This document shows, piece after piece, positions 1 to 7,969 of a DNA stretch of 37,545 bases. A program made the translations under genes and the position numbers. The stretch is from positions 1-37,545 of the forward strand of contig CAZUCD010000014.1 in assembly GCA_964618855.1 (NCBI GenBank), written 5' to 3'. The notes beneath the pieces are model-generated. The model had not been told where the DNA came from. It made no database searches and saw only the letters and a list, made by a program, of their open reading frames with translations. The stretch comes from CAZUCD01 sp964618855 (lineage in GTDB: Bacteria > Sumerlaeota > Sumerlaeia > SLMS01 > JANRJK01). Every line of letters begins with the position of its first letter. Positions within the stretch are counted from its first letter, which is position 1.

Positions 1-355
1 GGACCTGCCCGGCGAGCGCCGACGCCTCCTGGGTTTGGCGGCCCAGGACCTCGCCCGAGCCCGGGCGGATGAAGGAGCAGGTCGTCTTGCCGTGGCCCGG
101 GCTCACCCGGATGGTGTCTCCGGTCTGGAGGTCGAGGCGGTAGATTTGGAAGAATGGATTGCCGGGCTCGCGCTCGCTCTGGAATGAGAGGAACTTGCCG
201 TCGGGGGAGAAGTAGCCCTCGCCGGCGCGCGCTCCCGTCATGGTCAGCTTGCGGGCGCGGCTGATGAAGGTGGACTCCGTGGGGGCATCGCCGCTGGCCA
301 GGCCGATGGCGGGGGAAAGGAGTGTGGCGAGCAGTACGGGAAGGGTCTTGCGCAT
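1..355 (-). CDS. Secreted PD40/TolB-like beta-propeller protein (5' part only)
   Basis: Reading the minus strand from ATG at 355 gives 118 codons open to the window edge, so only the N-terminus is present. Residues 1 to about 20 (MRKTLPVLLATLLSPAIGLA) form a typical signal peptide, so the protein is exported. The following text contains YFSPDGKFLSFQSERE and IYRLDLQTGDTIRVSPGHG, the classic SPDGK...IY...D...G pattern of a PD40/WD40-like propeller blade as in TolB. Proteins of this family are periplasmic scaffolds that often carry further propeller or enzymatic domains; what follows here cannot be seen. No strong Shine-Dalgarno precedes the ATG. The gene is transcribed away from the membrane-protein gene at 558, so the roughly 200 bp between them should hold promoters for both. 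Confidence 0.72.
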   Translation of the reverse strand, partial: MRKTLPVLLATLLSPAIGLASGDAPTESTFISRARKLTMTGARAGEGYFSPDGKFLSFQSEREPGNPFFQIYRLDLQTGDTIRVSPGHGKTTCSFIRPGSGEVLGRQTQEASALAGQV

Positions 356-557
356 CGGATTTCTTTGGGGGTGGCGGGAAGGGGTAATGAGCGATTCCTT
401 GGGCCGGGGCGGCAACGGGGAATGTTCCACCGTGGCCCATGCGGGTGAATAGACTTCCGGGGTGGCGGGTAGGTAAGCAGCCCGATGAGACCGGCGTTCG
501 GGGATTTTCAGGGTTGCGCTTGCGGCAACCTCGCCGACGGGGGATGAAACTCCACAC

Positions 558-1604
558 ATGAGCGCACCTGCCCCGCCCACCCACGACGGACGTTGGCGCC
601 CCAACACGGGGAAGACCACCTACGAGGTATCGGTCACGAGGCCCATCTCCCCGGCGATCGACTGGGTTCGGGGGGTGCTGTTCCCGTTCGACTTCATGAA
701 GTGGCTGACGTTCACGGTTCCCGTCTTCCTGATCATGTGCGGCGAAGGGGGCGGTGGCGGCAACTTCGGCAATTCCTTCGGGGGACCCGGCGGTGGCGGT
801 CCGGGGGGGGGGCCGACAGCGGGAGAGATCGCCGAGCAGGTGGACACCTTCCTGGCCAACAATGTCGGGGTGATCATCGCCGTGGGCATCGGGGTGTTCA
901 TTCTGCTCGTCGCCTTCATGGCCCTGCTGTCGTTCCTCGCCGCGCGGGGGCACTTTATCCAGCTCGACAACATGCTGACTGGCGTTCCGGCGGTCCAGGA
1001 GCCTTGGGAACGCCTGGGGTCGCTTGCCAATTCGCTTTGGATGCTGCGGTTCGTCATGAACCTGATCGGTTCGGCGATGGGCGTCGCCTTGCTTCTTGTG
1101 GTGGGGGTCCAGTTTCTCTCGGTGCTGCGAAGTGCCGGGGATGAGCAATTGGGTTTCGACCTCGTGATGCAGATGTTCATCGCGACGCTTGGATTCCTTC
1201 TCATTCTTTCCCCGATCTTCATCGCCCTCATGGCGTTCAACGTCCTCACGATCGATTTTGCGGTGCCGATCATGTACCGGTATCACCTCAGGGTGAGCGA
1301 CGCGTGGGGGCAGCTTTGGGCCCTGATGCGCAGCAATGCAGGAGCGTTTGGTGCGTACATCCTCTTCCGGTGCGTGATAGGTTTCATACTGGCGATGATG
1401 GAGGGGGTCATCGTAATGCTCGCAACATGCGCTTGCTGCATCGGCCTGATTCCTGTCATCGGTCAGATCCCCCTGCTGCCCATCTACGCGTTCCGGCGGG
1501 TTTACACCGTGCTCTATCTGGAGCAGTTCGGCCCGGATTGGGAGATTTTCTCCCGCGAGGCTCCCCCTCCGCAGGATTACTACGCCGGCAACCCAGTGAT
1601 GTAA
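558..1604 (+). CDS. Polytopic membrane protein of unknown function, Gly-rich loop
   Basis: A 348-aa protein with several strongly hydrophobic stretches (about residues 48-60, 103-128, 160-188, 203-232, 262-290 and 292-310), so an integral inner-membrane protein. A glycine-rich, low-complexity loop follows the first hydrophobic segment (about residues 62-88), and the soluble C-terminus ends in a Pro/Tyr-rich tail. The layout (amphipathic N-terminus with a PFDFMKW motif, a Gly-rich stretch, then a bundle of long helices and a final YAFRRVY segment) resembles uncharacterised DUF4013/DUF7544-type membrane proteins of planctomycete-like bacteria. That likeness is from memory and the function is unknown. 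It stands alone on the plus strand with no partner gene that would suggest a role. The start at 558 gives a plausible cytoplasmic head, but no clear ribosome-binding site is visible. Confidence 0.8.
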   Translation: MSAPAPPTHDGRWRPNTGKTTYEVSVTRPISPAIDWVRGVLFPFDFMKWLTFTVPVFLIMCGEGGGGGNFGNSFGGPGGGGPGGGPTAGEIAEQVDTFLANNVGVIIAVGIGVFILLVAFMALLSFLAARGHFIQLDNMLTGVPAVQEPWERLGSLANSLWMLRFVMNLIGSAMGVALLLVVGVQFLSVLRSAGDEQLGFDLVMQMFIATLGFLLILSPIFIALMAFNVLTIDFAVPIMYRYHLRVSDAWGQLWALMRSNAGAFGAYILFRCVIGFILAMMEGVIVMLATCACCIGLIPVIGQIPLLPIYAFRRVYTVLYLEQFGPDWEIFSREAPPPQDYYAGNPVM

Positions 1605-1954
1605 GCGACTGCGGTCGTGGTTGGGCGGCGGATGGGCGGTTGGTGCCCAATGCTGGGCGCAGTTAGAAGGTGTGGAGGCCCAGCGACTTGGGGTGTCCCT
1701 ACTACCGAGGCCTGATGAAGCGCTTTAGTCTTTCGCTCGGTCAGGGGAAACCCCTACAGTCTGCAACCAGAGAAGTTCGAAGGGGGCCCGACGCGGCTCC
1801 ACCTTCTCACCGCTGCACCCGGAGCCCGCTTTCCCCGTCCGCCGACCTCTGTGTCCCCGAGACCCCGCCATAGCCCCTCCCCCCGGGGCCCGCTCCACCC
1901 GCAGCATCCAACCCCCGCGCGCCACGGCAGGTCTGTTGTTGGCGGCGCACATCC
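1605..1954. other. 350-bp intergenic region without recognised gene
   Basis: No convincing coding sequence lies here. A 67-codon open frame from about 1670 has no ribosome-binding site, no hydrophobic or domain pattern and runs into C-rich low-complexity sequence. The only local structure I see is a small perfect hairpin AGGGG-AAA-CCCCT at 1743-1755. From about 1795 to 1935 the plus strand is strongly pyrimidine-rich. The region may hold the promoter and leader of the small secreted protein at 1955, but no recognisable promoter or known riboswitch could be identified. Confidence 0.5.
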
Positions 1955-2443
1955 ATGACCACAACCCAGCAGGACCCCTCAGACAGTAGTCGCCGACTCC
2001 GGCGGGCGGGCTTTGCCCTCCTGGCGGCGTTGGCGCTCCCCGCAATCGGACTTTCCGAGGAGGCGGCGGATTCGATTCCGCCTTCAAGCGCCTCGGTTGA
2101 GGCTGCGGCCATCCCGGCTCCAGCGCCCAAGCCGGGCCCGGGGCTCGCACCGCCCGAGCACGTTCCGGCGCCCTGCCCGATGTCATGGCAGCCGGCCCCC
2201 CAGGTTGCAGAGCTCCCGCCCGTTGAGGCGCCAAACTACGAGGTCGATGAGGACCCTTCGGAACGCGGTGCCTTCGGTTCCGTTGCCGGGGGATTCAGCT
2301 CGCTCGGTCGCGCGATCTTCCCTTGGATGGGCCGCGGCACGGAGACCGCCTCGTTGCGTCCCGGCTCGCTCATCGAGTCCGTGCTTGGCGAGGACACCGA
2401 CACCGCCGAGACGCTCTCCCTCGTGGACGCGCAGGGATTCTGA
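1955..2443 (+). CDS. Small secreted proline/alanine-rich protein, hypothetical
   Basis: A 162-aa frame with a twin-arginine-poor but otherwise normal signal sequence: basic head (RRLRRAG), hydrophobic core FALLAALALPAIGL, then a likely signal-peptidase cut near residue 34. The mature part begins with a Pro/Ala-rich stretch (about residues 40-90, many AP and PP pairs), then an acidic segment and a short glycine/serine/aromatic region (GSVAGGFSSLGRAIFPWMG). I recognise no domain. The reading is supported by the signal peptide and by the frame ending just before a convergent gene, but there is no good Shine-Dalgarno, so the gene is probable rather than certain. It could be a periplasmic linker or an outer-membrane-associated protein; nothing in the sequence decides. 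Confidence 0.55.
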   Translation: MTTTQQDPSDSSRRLRRAGFALLAALALPAIGLSEEAADSIPPSSASVEAAAIPAPAPKPGPGLAPPEHVPAPCPMSWQPAPQVAELPPVEAPNYEVDEDPSERGAFGSVAGGFSSLGRAIFPWMGRGTETASLRPGSLIESVLGEDTDTAETLSLVDAQGF

Positions 2444-2469
2444 AAGCTGGGTCCCAGAAGTTGAACGGT

Positions 2470-2520
2470 GGATCCGCCCGGTCTCCCGTCCTCCGGCCCG
2501 TGATTCCCGACCTCAGGTCC
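2470..2520. repeat. Heptanucleotide array H1 (G-rich on minus strand)
   Basis: Read on the minus strand this is a run of degenerate 7-mers (GAGGTC, GGGAATC, ACGGGCC, GGAGGAC, GGGAGAC, CGGGCGG). It begins at the stop codon of the ATP-grasp gene, which lies at 2513-2515. The same 7-nt style recurs in other intergenic regions of this window. Confidence 0.6.
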
Positions 2521-3739
2521 TGTACCTGACCTTCACGGTCGAGATGATGAACTGCAGGGCGCGTTCGACGGTCTCGGTCTCGGCGGCCCTGATGATGATG
2601 TGGCCTTCGCCCTCATACCCCGCCGCCTTCGGGACGCCCGGCTGGGGGATGTTGGCCTCGACGACCAGGTCGCCTATGGCCTCGCGGATCTGGTCCAGGC
2701 CATCGACGCTTGCAACCCATCCGGTGCCCATTCCGCGCAGGAAGGCCACTCCGCAGGCATACTTGCGCTCGAACGGGCCGTCGAAGGCATCGTCCACCAC
2801 GGCCCGGGCCCATATGCGGTAGAAGTCCTGCTCGTAGGCATAGTTCATCATGGGAACGATGTTGACGCCCGGGGGGCGCGCCGCGACCTCGCTGATGACG
2901 GTTCTCCCATCAGCGGTGCGGAACCACTCCATGTGGGTGTATCCGCTCCCCATCCCGAACGTTTCCACGGCCTTGGTGCCGACTTCGAGGATGTCCTTGA
3001 ACTCCGGGCGGTCGACCTCGCGGGGGAGGACGATCGTGTATTGGATCCACGGGTTGCGCACGGCATCGAGCGGCCCCGGGTAGTATCGCGTGACGGACTT
3101 CAGGCGCACCTTCCCGCCGACGGTGATGGTCTCGAAGGAGTTTTCCTCGCCGGAGATGTATTCCTCGATCTGGAGCGGCCGTTCGGCGGAGGGGGCCGTC
3201 TCCCGGAGCGCGTCGGCGAGCTCCTGCGCGGACGAGACAAGATAGGTGTCGCGGCAGCCGGCGCCGACGGGTGGCTTCATGACGACGGGGAGTCCCGCCT
3301 GTTTCACGAATGCCTCGGCCTCGGCGGTGCTGGTGGCGGCCTTGTGCTTTGCGCACGGAAGGCCCGCGGCACGCAGGGCCGTCTTCATGACGTTCTTGTC
3401 CGTGAACCTGGCAATGGCGTCCGGCAGCATGCCGGAGACGCCCGTGCGCGAGCGCACCTCGGCGAGCATGGGCTGGAGCTGCTCCAGCGCCCCCGTCACG
3501 CGATGGATCGGGCCGTACAGTTTCTCGTACCCGCGGACCGTCTCCGTGACCTGATCCACGTTGGTCGCGTCCACCACCTGGACGATGTGGTCGAAGCAGG
3601 CCGCGCTGATGGGATCCACCCCCCAGGCACTCCGGTTGACGATCCCCAGCATGCGGACATCGTCGAGGCCCTTCATCGCGCGCACGAAGCGCAGCGAGTT
3701 CTCCCCAGGCGCAGGCACCACGTAGATGACGTTGCGCAT
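2513..3739 (-). CDS. ATP-grasp domain protein (carboxylate-amine/thiol ligase family)
   Basis: A 408-aa ATP-grasp enzyme. Such proteins activate a carboxylate as acyl phosphate with ATP and couple it to an amine or thiol; the substrates here are unknown. Visible parts: an N-terminal Rossmann-like region (about 1-100), the nucleotide-binding lysine strand VVMKPPVGAG (about residues 154-163), a central EEYISGEENSFETITVGG hinge, and the C-terminal metal/ATP region with HMEWFRTADG and ISEVAARPPG. The length and order fit stand-alone carbamoyl-phosphate-synthase-like ATP-grasp ligases. I chose ATG at 3739, not the outer codon at 3778, because CGGAG stands 8 nt before it and the product starts with a beta strand (MRNVIYVVPAPG). 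It follows the TAXI-like gene on the same strand after 165 bp, so shared transcription is possible but not required. Confidence 0.88.
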   Translation of the reverse strand: MRNVIYVVPAPGENSLRFVRAMKGLDDVRMLGIVNRSAWGVDPISAACFDHIVQVVDATNVDQVTETVRGYEKLYGPIHRVTGALEQLQPMLAEVRSRTGVSGMLPDAIARFTDKNVMKTALRAAGLPCAKHKAATSTAEAEAFVKQAGLPVVMKPPVGAGCRDTYLVSSAQELADALRETAPSAERPLQIEEYISGEENSFETITVGGKVRLKSVTRYYPGPLDAVRNPWIQYTIVLPREVDRPEFKDILEVGTKAVETFGMGSGYTHMEWFRTADGRTVISEVAARPPGVNIVPMMNYAYEQDFYRIWARAVVDDAFDGPFERKYACGVAFLRGMGTGWVASVDGLDQIREAIGDLVVEANIPQPGVPKAAGYEGEGHIIIRAAETETVERALQFIISTVKVRYRT

Positions 3740-3819
3740 CGCGGAAACTCCGTGTTGAGAGTGGCCGCATAACAGCATTCATCGAATCGGTGCGCGAGAA
3801 AGAAATGAAGCGACATCGC

Positions 3820-3861
3820 GGGAATCGGGAGTCGAGAGTCGGAAATTGAGGATCGGGGGGG
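3820..3861. repeat. Heptanucleotide array H2 (G-rich on plus strand)
   Basis: Six consecutive 7-mers can be read on the plus strand: GGGAATC, GGGAGTC, GAGAGTC, GGAAATT, GAGGATC and a G run. It lies in the 165-bp gap between the ATP-grasp and TAXI-like genes. This is the cleanest view of the 7-nt periodicity in the window. Confidence 0.7.
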
Positions 3862-3904
3862 CTGGGTCCGGAGGCCCGAGGGGGACTGCTGCCGAGGGTA
3901 GGCG

Positions 3905-5350
3905 CTACTTCTCCTCGAGATCACCCAGGGCGCGCTCCCACATCTCCTCGAGGCGGTTGCCGACATCCTTGGGGGTGCCCTCGCCGCGGGAGGCGGCCTT
4001 CTCGATGCGCTCGCGCGCATGCAGGATGAGCGCGTTGAGGTAGTTCCTGACGTCGGTGACATGGGTCAGGAAGCTCGCCATCAGCTCCTCCCCCTTCAAC
4101 TCGCCCCGGGCGAACTTCTCGAGCGCGTCGTTCTTGATTTCGCTCAGGCGCTGCCGGATCCGCATCAGCTCCACGAGGTCCATCTCTGCGCGCTTCTCGA
4201 CCATCAGGGCCTCGCGCTCTATGCGCGTGACCTCGTCGATGAAGGCCTCGAAGCCGAGGGACTGCCGCCGCACGTACCACTGCCAGAGCAGGAAGAGCGC
4301 GATCGCCGTCGAGACGATGAAGCTGCGCATGCTCTCGACGTTGTCGATGACCTCGGAGGTTATCAGGGGCTTCTCGCGCTCGAGGAACGAGCGTGCGCCG
4401 GGGTGGAGCGGAAACTCCGGGAGGTACGACTGGTCGGGGGGTGAGAGCGCGCGCAGGCTCGCCTCACGTGCAAACGCGCCCTCGTAGACAACCTCCAGCA
4501 GGGATGAGACAGCCCGTCTTGGCACGTCCGCATTGGCGACGATGAGGAGCTGGTTGCCGATGGTCGCAATCTGCTCGGGAGGCGCCGGCGGCACGTATCC
4601 GTAGGTGAACGCCGGGATCGCCGCCTCCTCCACCCGGAAATCACGGATGGCCATGGCCTTGCCCACGGGCAGGGGCACCAGTTCGTAGCCACGTTCCCGG
4701 ATCAGGAACGAGGCTGGTCCAGACGGCAGCGAGGAGACCATGAACAGCGCGTCCGGGAGTTCCGCGGGAGGGAGAGCGCGCAACTCGTCGTAGGCCACGT
4801 CCCGTTCCACGATGTCCAGCTTCGGATCAAGGCCGAGGAAGGCGAGGGCCTCCCGCGCAAGCCTGTGGGTCCCGGACCCGGGGGTGGAAAGGCTGACGGT
4901 GCGGCCGCGGAGCATCCGGGCCCCGCCCGCCGCGAGCTCGGACCGCATCAGGAGGTGCAGCGGCTCCGGGTAGAGCGAGGTCGCCTCCGTGACGTTCGCC
5001 ACGGGGTCGAGCCCCCCCTGGACGAGCGCCAGATCCAGCTCCCCCCTGGCCACGCGGTTCACGGCATCGATGGAGCCCTCCGTGGGAACCACACGGATGG
5101 AGATGCCGTGCGCTTCCGCGACGGAGGCGAGTATCCGCGCAAGCTCATGGCGCCGCCCCTCGGCCGCGCCGGCGCTGATTGTCAGGTCGTAGCGCTGGGC
5201 GCCGCGGTCCGACACCAGGAAGTACGCCGCCACCGCCATTGCCAGGAGAGCCACCACCATCTTGGCCCTGTTGCGCGCGATCAGGGCGCGGGTCTCGGCA
5301 TCGGGTGTCAGGTTGATCGGCATGGGCGCGTCTGCTTTCGGCATCACCAT
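3905..5350 (-). CDS. Membrane-anchored TAXI-family (TRAP-type) solute-binding protein with C-terminal helix domain
   Basis: A 481-aa protein. Residues 30-46 (KMVVALLAMAVAAYFLV) form an N-terminal membrane anchor. Residues about 55-325 match a TAXI-type periplasmic binding domain: ISAGAAEGRRHELARIL, GELDLALVQGG, the LRGRTVSLSTPGSGTHRLA signature and PLHPGARSFLERE near the end. Such domains bind carboxylates such as glutamate for TRAP transporters. Unlike the normal soluble subunit it continues with a second membrane segment (344-360, FIVSTAIALFLLWQWYV) and a charged, probably coiled-coil tail of about 110 residues. No TRAP permease gene is adjacent. It may be a ligand sensor or scaffold instead of a transporter subunit; that is inference. 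Start uncertain: three ATGs (5350, 5344, 5323) lie close together without a strong ribosome-binding site. It lies 43 bp downstream of the unknown 435-aa gene. Confidence 0.82.
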   Translation of the reverse strand: MVMPKADAPMPINLTPDAETRALIARNRAKMVVALLAMAVAAYFLVSDRGAQRYDLTISAGAAEGRRHELARILASVAEAHGISIRVVPTEGSIDAVNRVARGELDLALVQGGLDPVANVTEATSLYPEPLHLLMRSELAAGGARMLRGRTVSLSTPGSGTHRLAREALAFLGLDPKLDIVERDVAYDELRALPPAELPDALFMVSSLPSGPASFLIRERGYELVPLPVGKAMAIRDFRVEEAAIPAFTYGYVPPAPPEQIATIGNQLLIVANADVPRRAVSSLLEVVYEGAFAREASLRALSPPDQSYLPEFPLHPGARSFLEREKPLITSEVIDNVESMRSFIVSTAIALFLLWQWYVRRQSLGFEAFIDEVTRIEREALMVEKRAEMDLVELMRIRQRLSEIKNDALEKFARGELKGEELMASFLTHVTDVRNYLNALILHARERIEKAASRGEGTPKDVGNRLEEMWERALGDLEEK

Positions 5351-5393
5351 TTGGCGCCTGAGCGCGTGGGGCCGTCAACGGGGCTCGGTGTGC

Positions 5394-6701
5394 TCACGAC
5401 CTGCGGAGATGCATCGTCGGCTTGGGGGGGAACTCGACGTCCCGCCAGAGATTGAGGGCCCACGCGCGATCGGCCGTCGATGGCGTTGAGGCGGTGAGTA
5501 TCACGACCAGATCCGAGCGGAGGAACGCGGCCACGCAGGAGTGCCCCTCCTCCGGCGGCGGGTTCCTGTGCCAGTAGCCGAGAACGCGGCCTTCGTTGGA
5601 GCTCTCGTCGAAGCAATCCTCCGGGGGCGATGCCGACATTGCATCAACCAACGCACGCGGCGGCGACAGATCGGAGGTGCCCTTCTTGTGGGTGAAGACG
5701 GTGGCGCGGGCGGTACGCCGCCCATCCGTGGCGAAGAAGGTGGCGCCTGACGCGTCGCGCTCAACGAAGGACCCGGGCAGCCGCAGGTTCACCTGGCCCG
5801 CGACGCCGTAGGAAACCGGATGCCTCCGGTACCCCGCGAGGGCCGCGCCCCCCGACAACCTGGCCGCGCGTTCCTTCACCGAGTCGGTGACGTCGCCGTT
5901 GCCGGCCAACGAGGCGATCTCGATCCACTCCCGCCACGGGAGCTCGCGTGCGGGGTCGAGCCGGTGCGCCTCGGCGAGATGGCCGAGGACCCGGCGCAGC
6001 GTGGCGATTTCCGCGTCGTCGATCGGCGCGCGCCAGGCAACTTCCGTCCAAATCATGGAGGTCGCCGTGCGGGCATGAAGGTCCGCGTCACGCTCGCGAT
6101 TGGGCCAGAGATGAAACTCCGAAGCATGCGACGGGTGCGCGGCCAGCGGGACGAAGAAGTCCTTCGTCACGGGTCCCAGGTGCGTGCGGATGGGTCCCCC
6201 TTCGAACTGGGGAGAAAGGGGGAGGCAGACCGAATGATCCTTCTCCTCCTCGCCGCGTCTTTCAAGGATCATCCGGGAGAGCCCCGTGACCCATCCCGCG
6301 AAGTGCGCATCCAAAGCCGCCCAATCGCGGGAGCTGTAGTACCCCGCCTCATCGACGTGGTCCTCGGTCTCCTCCCACTTGACGCCGGTTGCCTCCCCGA
6401 CGTGGGCGATGAGCTCGCAGACGAAGGCGTGGAAGCCGGGCCCCATCGGTGTGGTGCGCGCGGTGGCGACGACGTGCGAGGAGTTTCGGGCGCTGAACGC
6501 GACGTCCCCGCCAGGGCAAAGCAGCTCGATCCGGGCCCAGTGCCCGCTCTCGGGATCTCGTCCGGAGGATCCGCCGTAGGCCAGATCCCCCGCGAATTCG
6601 CGGGCCGCGGCGAGCGCACGATTCATCCACCCGGCAGTGTCGCCCGGCAGGATGCCGAGCTTTCGCGGCAGTCGGGCCCGGAGGGAGAGGTCTACGCCCA
6701 T
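5394..6701 (-). CDS. Conserved-looking hypothetical protein, 435 aa
   Basis: A long soluble protein without signal peptide or membrane segments. I recognise no family. It is rich in His, Trp and acidic residues, with stretches such as HVDEAGYYSSRDW, KDFFVPLAAHPSHASEFHLWP and AGWVTGLSRM. The balanced composition, the high third-position GC and the tight packing (19 bp after the desaturase, 43 bp before the TAXI-like gene) support a real gene. The large antisense frames in this stretch are byproducts of the GC bias. The order suggests an operon desaturase, this gene, TAXI-like protein, so its role may relate to lipid or membrane-linked metabolism, but that rests on position only. The ATG at 6701 has no good Shine-Dalgarno. 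Confidence 0.75.
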   Translation of the reverse strand: MGVDLSLRARLPRKLGILPGDTAGWMNRALAAAREFAGDLAYGGSSGRDPESGHWARIELLCPGGDVAFSARNSSHVVATARTTPMGPGFHAFVCELIAHVGEATGVKWEETEDHVDEAGYYSSRDWAALDAHFAGWVTGLSRMILERRGEEEKDHSVCLPLSPQFEGGPIRTHLGPVTKDFFVPLAAHPSHASEFHLWPNRERDADLHARTATSMIWTEVAWRAPIDDAEIATLRRVLGHLAEAHRLDPARELPWREWIEIASLAGNGDVTDSVKERAARLSGGAALAGYRRHPVSYGVAGQVNLRLPGSFVERDASGATFFATDGRRTARATVFTHKKGTSDLSPPRALVDAMSASPPEDCFDESSNEGRVLGYWHRNPPPEEGHSCVAAFLRSDLVVILTASTPSTADRAWALNLWRDVEFPPKPTMHLRRS

Positions 6702-6720
6702 GGGCCCGCGCGCTGCGCTG

Positions 6721-7863
6721 TCAGGCGGCCTCGGGCCGCCCCATCCGCCTCAGGTACCGGTAGTGCGATGCAACGGCGCCCCAGAACGTGCCGTTCGCCT
6801 TGTAGGGGACCTCGAACTCCCGGCAGGTCTCCTCCACGATCCGCGCGATTCGCGGGTAGTGGATGTGGCAGATCTGCGGGAAAAGGTGGTGGATCACCTG
6901 CATGTTCAGCCCGCCCAGGTACCAGCAGAGAAGGGGGTTCTCGCGGGAGAAGTCCACGGTCGTCTCGATCTGGTGGATCATCCACTCGCTCTCGATGCGG
7001 TACTCCTCGTCAGGGAGCGGGAACTCCGCGCCTTCGACGCAGTGTGCGAGCTGGAAGATCGTCGAGATCAGGATGCCCACCGTCATCGCCGTGAAGACAT
7101 AGAAGCCGAGCACGACGGAGATCGGGTGGAAGTACAACGGCAGGAGGATCGCCCAGGAGACGAAGGCGAGCTTTCCGAACAGGAAGCCGAAGAGGTCCCA
7201 GCCGCGCGGACGCTGGAACGGGTGGCCGTTGAGGTGCCCGTTAATCGCGTTCACGAAGTCGTCCACGAAGTGCCACTTGATCGCCGCGAACCCGTACAGG
7301 AACCACAGGTAGAGGTGCTGGAAGCGGTGCGCCGCGTAGCGCTTCTGGTGCGGGGAAAGGCGCGCGAGGATGCCGATCTCCAGGTCGTCATCGTACCCGT
7401 GGATGTTCGAGTAGATGTGGTGCATGGAGTTGTGCTTGAAGTTCCACATGTAGGAACTCCCGCCAATCAGGTCCAGCGACCACGCCATCAGGCGGTTGAC
7501 CAGTTTGTTGTCGGAGTAGCCCTTGTGTCCGCCGTCGTGCTGGACGTTGAAGCCTATGCCGGCGACGCCAAACGCAAGGGCGATGCTGAGAGGTATCGCC
7601 GCCCAAATGTTCGGGGCCCAGAAGACGAGCAGGAGGTAGGACGCGATGGTCCACGCGAAGATCGTCGCGGTCTTGAGGTACATCGCGGGCGCATCGCGCG
7701 GGCTGAGCTTGCGTTCCCTGAAGTAGTTGTCGACGCGCTCCTTCAGGGCGCGCTGGAATCCCTCGCTGCGCGCGAAGCGCAGCTTGGGCGGTGGCAAGTT
7801 CCTGGACTGCTCGGCTGCTGCGGCGCTCTCCGGCGCCTCGGGAAGGGGAGCTACTTCGGTCAT
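6721..7863 (-). CDS. Front-end type acyl-lipid/acyl-CoA fatty acid desaturase
   Basis: A 380-aa integral membrane di-iron desaturase of the DesA3/linoleoyl-CoA desaturase type. All three histidine boxes are present: HDGGH (residues 109-113), HNSMHH (144-149) and the front-end form QVIHH (322-326), where Gln replaces the first His. Hydrophobic pairs around 66-105 and 230-275 give the usual four-helix topology. The enzyme introduces a cis double bond into a membrane fatty acid near the carboxyl end, using O2 and electrons from a ferredoxin or cytochrome. There is no fused cytochrome b5 domain. It implies at least some oxygen tolerance. The ATG at 7863 gives an extended Pro/Ala-rich head typical of such proteins. 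The next gene upstream, a Rieske oxygenase, is on the same strand 106 bp away. Confidence 0.93.
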   Translation of the reverse strand: MTEVAPLPEAPESAAAAEQSRNLPPPKLRFARSEGFQRALKERVDNYFRERKLSPRDAPAMYLKTATIFAWTIASYLLLVFWAPNIWAAIPLSIALAFGVAGIGFNVQHDGGHKGYSDNKLVNRLMAWSLDLIGGSSYMWNFKHNSMHHIYSNIHGYDDDLEIGILARLSPHQKRYAAHRFQHLYLWFLYGFAAIKWHFVDDFVNAINGHLNGHPFQRPRGWDLFGFLFGKLAFVSWAILLPLYFHPISVVLGFYVFTAMTVGILISTIFQLAHCVEGAEFPLPDEEYRIESEWMIHQIETTVDFSRENPLLCWYLGGLNMQVIHHLFPQICHIHYPRIARIVEETCREFEVPYKANGTFWGAVASHYRYLRRMGRPEAA

Positions 7864-7969
7864 GGCAACTTTCTGCGGTGAACTGGCGCCGAAAGTAGGG
7901 GGTCCGCATCAACGACCGCGAGGGTTTTTTTGCTGGGAAAACCGCTAAACGAGACTGCTGCGCGGTGAA

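Noticed and set aside
240..452. 70-codon plus-strand frame near the left edge
   Set aside because: It overlaps the signal-peptide region of the minus-strand propeller gene and has no ribosome-binding site or domain.
1690..1765. Possible riboswitch around the AGGGG-AAA-CCCCT hairpin
   Set aside because: No conserved core of the c-di-GMP, TPP, SAM, glycine or cobalamin classes could be matched, and the downstream gene is an unknown secreted protein.
1670..1873. 67-codon frame in the gap before the small secreted protein
   Set aside because: No ribosome-binding site, no hydrophobic or conserved pattern; the second half is C-rich low complexity.
5820..7881. Long plus-strand open frames opposite the 435-aa and desaturase genes
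   Set aside because: The desaturase has all histidine boxes on the minus strand; the plus frames are Arg/Gly/Val-rich without recognisable features.
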